DNA from: Juglans regia
Lineage: Eukaryota; Streptophyta; Magnoliopsida; Fagales; Juglandaceae
Assembly (NCBI RefSeq): GCF_001411555.2
Contig: NC_049911.1
Span: 5,960,209 to 6,024,208 of the forward strand
DNA: 64,000 nucleotides
Direction: 5' to 3'
The position numbers were made by a program, and so were the translations under genes. Of the stretch, positions 59,254 to 64,000 are shown piece after piece; position 1 is the first letter of the stretch; the number at the start of each line of letters is the position of its first letter. The notes under the pieces were generated by a model. That model had not been told where the DNA came from. It was given only the letters and a program-made list of their open reading frames with translations, and did no database searches.

Positions 59254-59876
59254 TTCTTTCAAAAGTGAGGAGGACCTGAGAAAGTGATGAGTTTCAGAAA
59301 GAGAGCGAGAGAGATGAATAAACATATAAACATGGATAGGTAGATAGAATGGTAAGATTAAAAAAATGAGGCAAGTGACTTTTGGCTCTGCGCAGAAGAA
59401 AATTTGTCTGAAACAAGGTTGCGAGAGATCCGGGCTGGCGGAAATTGGAGACTTCCTAGCTAGCCAGCTACTACTATATACTAATTTATTTTTTCGGCTT
59501 AATTGGTTTACACTTGGCCTCTTTTTTGTTTTTCCTGTTCTTTTAATTATGCACACTACACACTTGTCTTACATGCAGCTTTCCTACTTGGACCGTTCGT
59601 AGGTCGGAGTTCGATGTGACGTGGATCCGATGAGTGGAAACATTCATATCCAAGGAATTGCATTCTGATTTCTACGGTTGGGGACCAATATGTTTGAGGT
59701 TTTGAGAAAGAAAAAATGTATTTATAATTCTGATTTATATAATCGTCATATAATTATTTTAAAAAAATAAATAAAATATAAAATTTACGTAAAAAAATAA
59801 ATAAATTATGTGAAGTTTAAACAATTCACGATTGTATGTAAAATTACTATAACCAAATATTCATGACTTTAAGATT
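58753..59876. other. Upstream region of the AIL gene
   Basis: No other gene seen. It holds the probable 5' leader and promoter of the AP2 gene, including the AG microsatellite listed separately. The rest is AT-rich. Confidence 0.5.
59215..59251. repeat. AIL6: AG microsatellite upstream of the AIL gene
   Basis: About 35 bp of nearly pure AG repeat, roughly 460-500 bp above the start codon. GA-rich tracts are known binding sites for BBR/BPC factors, so it may be regulatory in the promoter or leader. Confidence 0.7.
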
Positions 59877-60094
59877 TCATTTGAGTTTAGAAAATATTTC
59901 ATTTCATCTCATTATTATAATTTTTTTAAATTCACACATAAAATATAATAAACAATTTAAACTTTTTCAAGTCTCAATTCAATTTTTTTAAATTCTAAAA
60001 TAATAATAATATTAAAAAATAATATTTTAACAATATTCTTTTCAACTTTTATCTAAAATTATCTAATATCATCTCTAAATCCAAACCAATTCTA
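59877..60094. mobile_element. MITE, main family (copy k, CTCAT orientation)
   Basis: TTTCATTTGAGTTTAG at left, then TTTCATCTCATTATTATAAT and AAATATAATAAACAATTTAA, ending CTAAATCCAAACCAATTC. Confidence 0.75.
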
Positions 60095-60300
60095 AGGGTT
60101 CATTTGAATAGTGAGATGAGATGAGATGATTTTAGATGAGTTAAATAAAATATTGTTATAATATTATATTTTTTAATATTATTATTGTTTTAAAATTTGA
60201 AAAAATTGAATTGTTTATTATATTTTATATAAAAATTTGAAAAATTTGTGATAATAAAATGAGATAAATTGAAAATATTTCTGTATCTAAATAGGATCTA
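60095..60300. mobile_element. MITE, main family (copy l, GATGAG orientation)
   Basis: GGTTCATTTGAATAGTGAGA at left, then GATGAGATGATTTTAG, AAATAAAATATTGTTATAAT and AAATGAGATAAATTG. It is immediately adjacent to copy k in opposite orientation. Confidence 0.78.
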
Positions 60301-62358
60301 AATATGCAACAAAATAAAGAGATGGGGACTTTATTTTAGGGTATGGGACTCAAAGCCAGGCTTGAATATCTTAAATTGAATTGTTCGAATTCATCAACTT
60401 AATTTAGAGTACTATCGACATCATTATTGGAGCCCTTTTGTTTTTTCCTAATAAATCAATCTTCGACGTTCAAAACAAGATTACTAGTTTATATTTTGAT
60501 GACTGGTTAGTGGTTATATTGACTGCTCATCATGACCAACTCATGATAACTCAAATCCTTTTTATTTTCTACTTCTGAGTAGGGTTTTTATTTTATTTTT
60601 TTCAATTGTTTTAAGATCTTTGACACTTTCAAATTAAACCGGCCAGTGAAATAATTGAGACCAAACTATTCTAAAAAAAATCGACCTTTCCCTCACATGA
60701 GTTCCTTAACTTCCTTTTCTCTTTAAGTTCTGTAGCCAGAGAAAGCAAAAGCTGAGATTTACCGACACTTTTCAAACCAAAGAATTAAAAAGGAGAGAAA
60801 AGGCTAATACACAGAGGAAATACTCATGGCCTGCGCTTAATTATTCAAGAGAAAGACACAAAGCAGCAGTGAAATACCTAGTAAAAACATAAAATATGGT
60901 CCTTATAAAAAGAATGCAAAACTCAAGGCCAGAAAAAGCTTTTCGGTCATGAGAGAGCTAACTAGCCATGCATGGGAGTGCGAGACCAGTAACCGGAAAA
61001 AATGGGAAACAGTGAGCCCGATGATCAGGCGAATTTCCTCGGCGATTTGGGGTCCCCTACTTTCATGGATTTTCATGTGATTTGAGAACCATAATGTATA
61101 TGTATATGCTACCATATCTAGACCGGCATGCAAGACCTATATATGCAGACAGCAGTTGATTAAATTCTGCAGCATCCTATGTTATCTTTAATTAATAACT
61201 ATTAACATTAATCTTTTCCTACTATTTTGTTGGGTTTATATTATCATGTGGCTAAACATTTCAAATTATATATATATGTAGTATCATGTGTGACAAAGTC
61301 TAAGCAATATTAATAACTATGTATAAAAGTTCACAAGACATGATCATATATATATGCCGATCGAATTCATCAAACTGAATATGCTCATCATGTTTTTATC
61401 TTAATTCGTAAAAACATTTTTTTTTTCTCAAATTAGTAACGCATGCAGAATTTGACCATTCATGAATTCGACAATTAGCGGCCCTGAATTAATATTAATG
61501 CATATATGAACAATGGTTAATGATCCAAATTTACCCTTTCTCCATTAATAGTTCAAACTTCAAATAAATAATCAAAAGAAAAAATCTATTCATCATTTAT
61601 TTTCTCGTCATCTCCTTATTATGTAGTATTAGATGATAAATTTATAAATAAAATATAATAAATAACATCTAATCATCTAATGTCACATCATGAAATGATG
61701 AGATGATGAGTAGTATTACTCTTTTTAATATATAACTCGTTTCTTCTCATTATAACATGAACAAAAATAATATGTACGTGCCGGACCAATATTTCTCATC
61801 ATAGCTCGATCGATCGGCCATTTTTGTTGCCACTTGATGATCGTCATCAAGAAAATGAGATCAGCTAACCACCAATTTTAGGCCTCATTTGCCTCTCTTT
61901 CTGATCTCTCCTTCAAGGAAACTATAGAATTTTTGTATATATATATATACACTCACATGACAAACACAAGCACACTGCACGTAGAGTAGAATTGATTCGT
62001 TGGGACTTCGGCGGAACTAAATAATGTAAGCAAAGAGCGTACGTAGCAGTAGGGTTTTCCCTTGACGTTTGTTTCGATCTGTTCGTTTTCACATGAACGT
62101 AAGGGTCCCAGCTGATTTTGCATGAGACGTGCGTGGCTTCACGTTGCGTTAATTGATAGGGACACCTGGTTGTGAAGTTATGGCTGCCTGCCTCACTACT
62201 ACTTCACTTCAATATTATATATTCTTGCTAGCTTCTTCTTCATTTACGTACTCATCATGATCTGTTTCTCACTGCCAGCAATTAAGCAGGCCTTGAATAA
62301 TATTCTTCCTCACCCGCTCGATCGCCGCCATTATTCTCTCTCTCTCTCGTGCACGATT
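60301..62358. other. Intergenic spacer
   Basis: No gene recognised. About 61585-61735 is a MITE-like repeat with a GATGAGTAGTATTACTCTTT end, related to 39265-39395. A minus-strand 76-codon ORF at 60903-61133 has no known domain. Short TA runs lie near 61270 and 61938. Confidence 0.45.
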
Positions 62359-62606
62359 TGTAAATTTCTAACAACAATAAAAAACCTAGAAGTCCATCGT
62401 ATTCAATAATCAATCCGAAACTGTCCAAAAATTAGTCTGAAGGTAAAGAGTACAAGTATTTATATAAAAAAGAAATGGACTAGTTTGCCCTTACTAAGAG
62501 CTAAAGACTAAAATGCTCTAAAGAAAACTATATGATATAAAATACCAAATAACATAATTGTACACGTGTAAAAGAATAATTTTACAACTAATTTAATAAC
62601 TTTACA
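62359..62606 (-). repeat. 3' LTR of a second Copia element
   Basis: On the minus strand it begins TGTAAAGTTATT just after a polypurine tract (CACCTTGAAGGGGGT) and ends ...TTAGAAATTTACA, giving TG...CA ends and 248 bp. The partner LTR would lie beyond the right edge of the window. Confidence 0.72.
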
Positions 62607-62995
62607 ACTTAATACCCCCTTCAAGGTGGAGAGTAAATGGAATGAACTCTCATCCTGGAAATCAAAAACTAAAATTGTTGAGAGCCCAAAGGCTTGATTG
62701 ATGCATTGGCGGGCTGATGTTGAGATGCAAGATGGAATGTTTTGATGATCCTAACTTGGAGTTTGTCTCGAATGAAATGGCAATTGAGCTCAATGTGTTT
62801 AATCCTTTCATGAAAAATGGGATTGACAACGATGTGAAGTGCAACTTGACTGTCACAAAAAAATGAGTACTATGAGTATGAGGAATATGAAAATCAGATA
62901 GAAGGGTTAAAAGCTAAACTATTTCATAAGTAGTAGATGCCATGACCATATATTTAACTTCAGCTAAAGAATGAGAAACAGTCTGATGTTTCTTA

Positions 62996-63214
62996 GGTAT
63001 GTTTGGCAAGTGAGAGTACCTCAAGTACTCTCACTACTATTCTTTACTTTATTATTACTTTTTACCTACTTTTTTACTATTCATTACTTTTCACCTACTT
63101 TTTACTACTATTCAATATTTTATTATTATTTTTTCATTACTTTTTTACTACTATTCACAAATATTCTCAACACTTCTCAACACTTCTCAACACTTCTCAC
63201 TACCCAAACGTACC
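62996..63214. mobile_element. Tourist-like MITE inside the Copia RNase H
   Basis: The left end GGTATGTTTGGCAAGTGAG pairs with the right end, whose reverse complement is GGTACGTTTGGGTAGTGAGA. TTA flanks both sides (62993-62995 and 63215-63217). A TTA duplication with GG-starting TIRs fits PIF/Harbinger (Tourist) elements. The surrounding RNase H frame is continuous across the insertion site once the 222 bp of insert plus one TTA are discounted. Confidence 0.85.
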
Positions 63215-64000
63215 TTAGTCTTCCAAGAAACCAACACAGAAACCAGTGGTTGATCTTCTGCTATCGGGACAAGAGGCTCAGTCTGAATCTGCAAAAGCCT
63301 TGAGAGTAAGAGAATTATGAGTTGAAAAAAAAAAAGACCAAGACTAGGAGCATTTTTTACATATTGTAAAATCCTGTGAGCTGCAGTTAGATGAGGTAGT
63401 TTAGGGCAATCCATAAACGGACTAAGCCTCTGAACAAAGTAAGATAAATCTGGTCTTGTAAGAGTAAGGTAGAGAAGTCTACCAATCAATCTTCAAAAGA
63501 CTGTAGGGTCAGGCAACAAAGCACCATCATCTTTACTAGGTTTCAAATTTTGCTCCAAAGGGAAAGAAACTAGTTTACAAGCTAAAAAACTAGCATCTTG
63601 TAATATTTCAAGAACATACTTTCGCTGATATAGTGAAATACCACTGGGTGATCTGGCCACCTCTAAGCCCATAAAATACTTGAGGGGCCCTAGATCCTTC
63701 AGCTTGAATTTTCATCAAGTATATATTTAAAGGAATTCACAAATTCCATATCATTACTAGCTATCAAAATGTCATCAACATAAACTAATAGAACAATAAA
63801 AGAGGGACCAGAAAACTTAGTAAATAGTGAATAATTAGATTTGGATTGTACAAATCTCAACTCAAGAAGAGTGGTAGAGAACTTAGAAAACCATTGCCGA
63901 GAGAATTGTTTAAGGCCATAAAGGGACTTATTTAGTTTGTCCACTTAGGACCCCCATTTAATATGAAACCCAACGGGTAATTTCATGTATACCTCTTCTG

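Larger units (their letters stand above)
62359..64000 (-). mobile_element. Second Copia retrotransposon, 3' part, cut by the window end
   Basis: Minus-strand RT pieces (63944-63699: [35 protein letters not shown]) are followed by the RT/RNase H junction (63489-63310: [20 protein letters not shown]) and RNase H remnants (62960-62660: HSLAEVKYMVMAST-like, then [14 protein letters not shown]). A MITE at 62996-63214 interrupts RNase H. Stops and frameshifts are present. Sequence differences from 9981-15242 show a separate family. Confidence 0.9.

Noticed and set aside
60903..61133. 76-codon minus-strand ORF in the spacer
   Set aside because: No homology recognised and hydrophobic low-complexity end; not enough to call a gene.

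Overview
This is a stretch of dicot plant nuclear genome. It has intron-bearing genes, nuclear tRNA genes, Copia, L1 and Mutator-like elements, and AT-rich intergenic DNA crowded with MITEs. The commonest MITE has ends like GTTTGGATA...GAGATGAGATGAG and an interior like AATAAAATATTATTAGAATA. I associate it with walnut, hickory and other Juglandaceae/Fagales genomes; that placement is inference from memory and was not searched.

Layout. (1) 1-17.1 kb is a duplicated UDP-glycosyltransferase (UGT91-like) locus. A broken copy lies at 232-1448 and an intact single-exon copy at 15615-17102, both on the minus strand. Between them are a FAR1-domain Mutator-like element (2508-7287), a decayed LTR/TIR tangle (8.2-9.5 kb) and a degenerate Copia element (9981-15242). 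(2) 17.1-20.3 kb is AT-rich spacer with MITEs. (3) 20330-25533 (minus) is a six-exon gene for a 602-residue Gln-rich nuclear protein, probably a chromatin co-factor. Its long second intron holds a tRNA-Ala-like sequence joined to a LINE-like tail. (4) 25.6-32.4 kb is intergenic, with one tRNA-Arg(CCT) gene and several repeats. (5) 32513-37366 (plus) is a seven-exon ROP-binding-kinase-like RLCK. It is followed by a single-exon TPR protein (37926-38564, plus). (6) 42337-50646 (minus) is a Crooked-neck (CLF1/CRNKL1) HAT-repeat splicing factor in seven exons; a decayed L1 element fills its 5-kb second intron. (7) 50.7-53.6 kb is a cluster of at least five MITEs next to a SPA-like WD40 gene fragment. 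(8) 54114-58752 (minus) is a nine-exon AIL6/PLT3-like AP2 transcription factor with the 9-nt microexon typical of the family. (9) 58.8-62.3 kb is spacer with an inverted MITE pair. (10) From 62.36 kb to the window end is the 3' part of a second Copia element, interrupted by a Tourist-type MITE.

Exon borders were set by reading GT/AG sites and checking phase across every junction. All four multi-exon models close without internal stops. The kinase, TPR and AIL genes resemble conserved neighbours in Arabidopsis (AIL6-RBK1 and AIL7-TPR-RLCK), with the splicing-factor gene lying between them here. Nothing in the window looks like a wholly new molecular system. The most unusual observations are an inverted copy of the UGT promoter inside the UGT pseudogene, a LINE whose tail abuts a host splice donor, a tRNA-Ala/LINE-tail chimera, and a five-G-box island between convergent genes.
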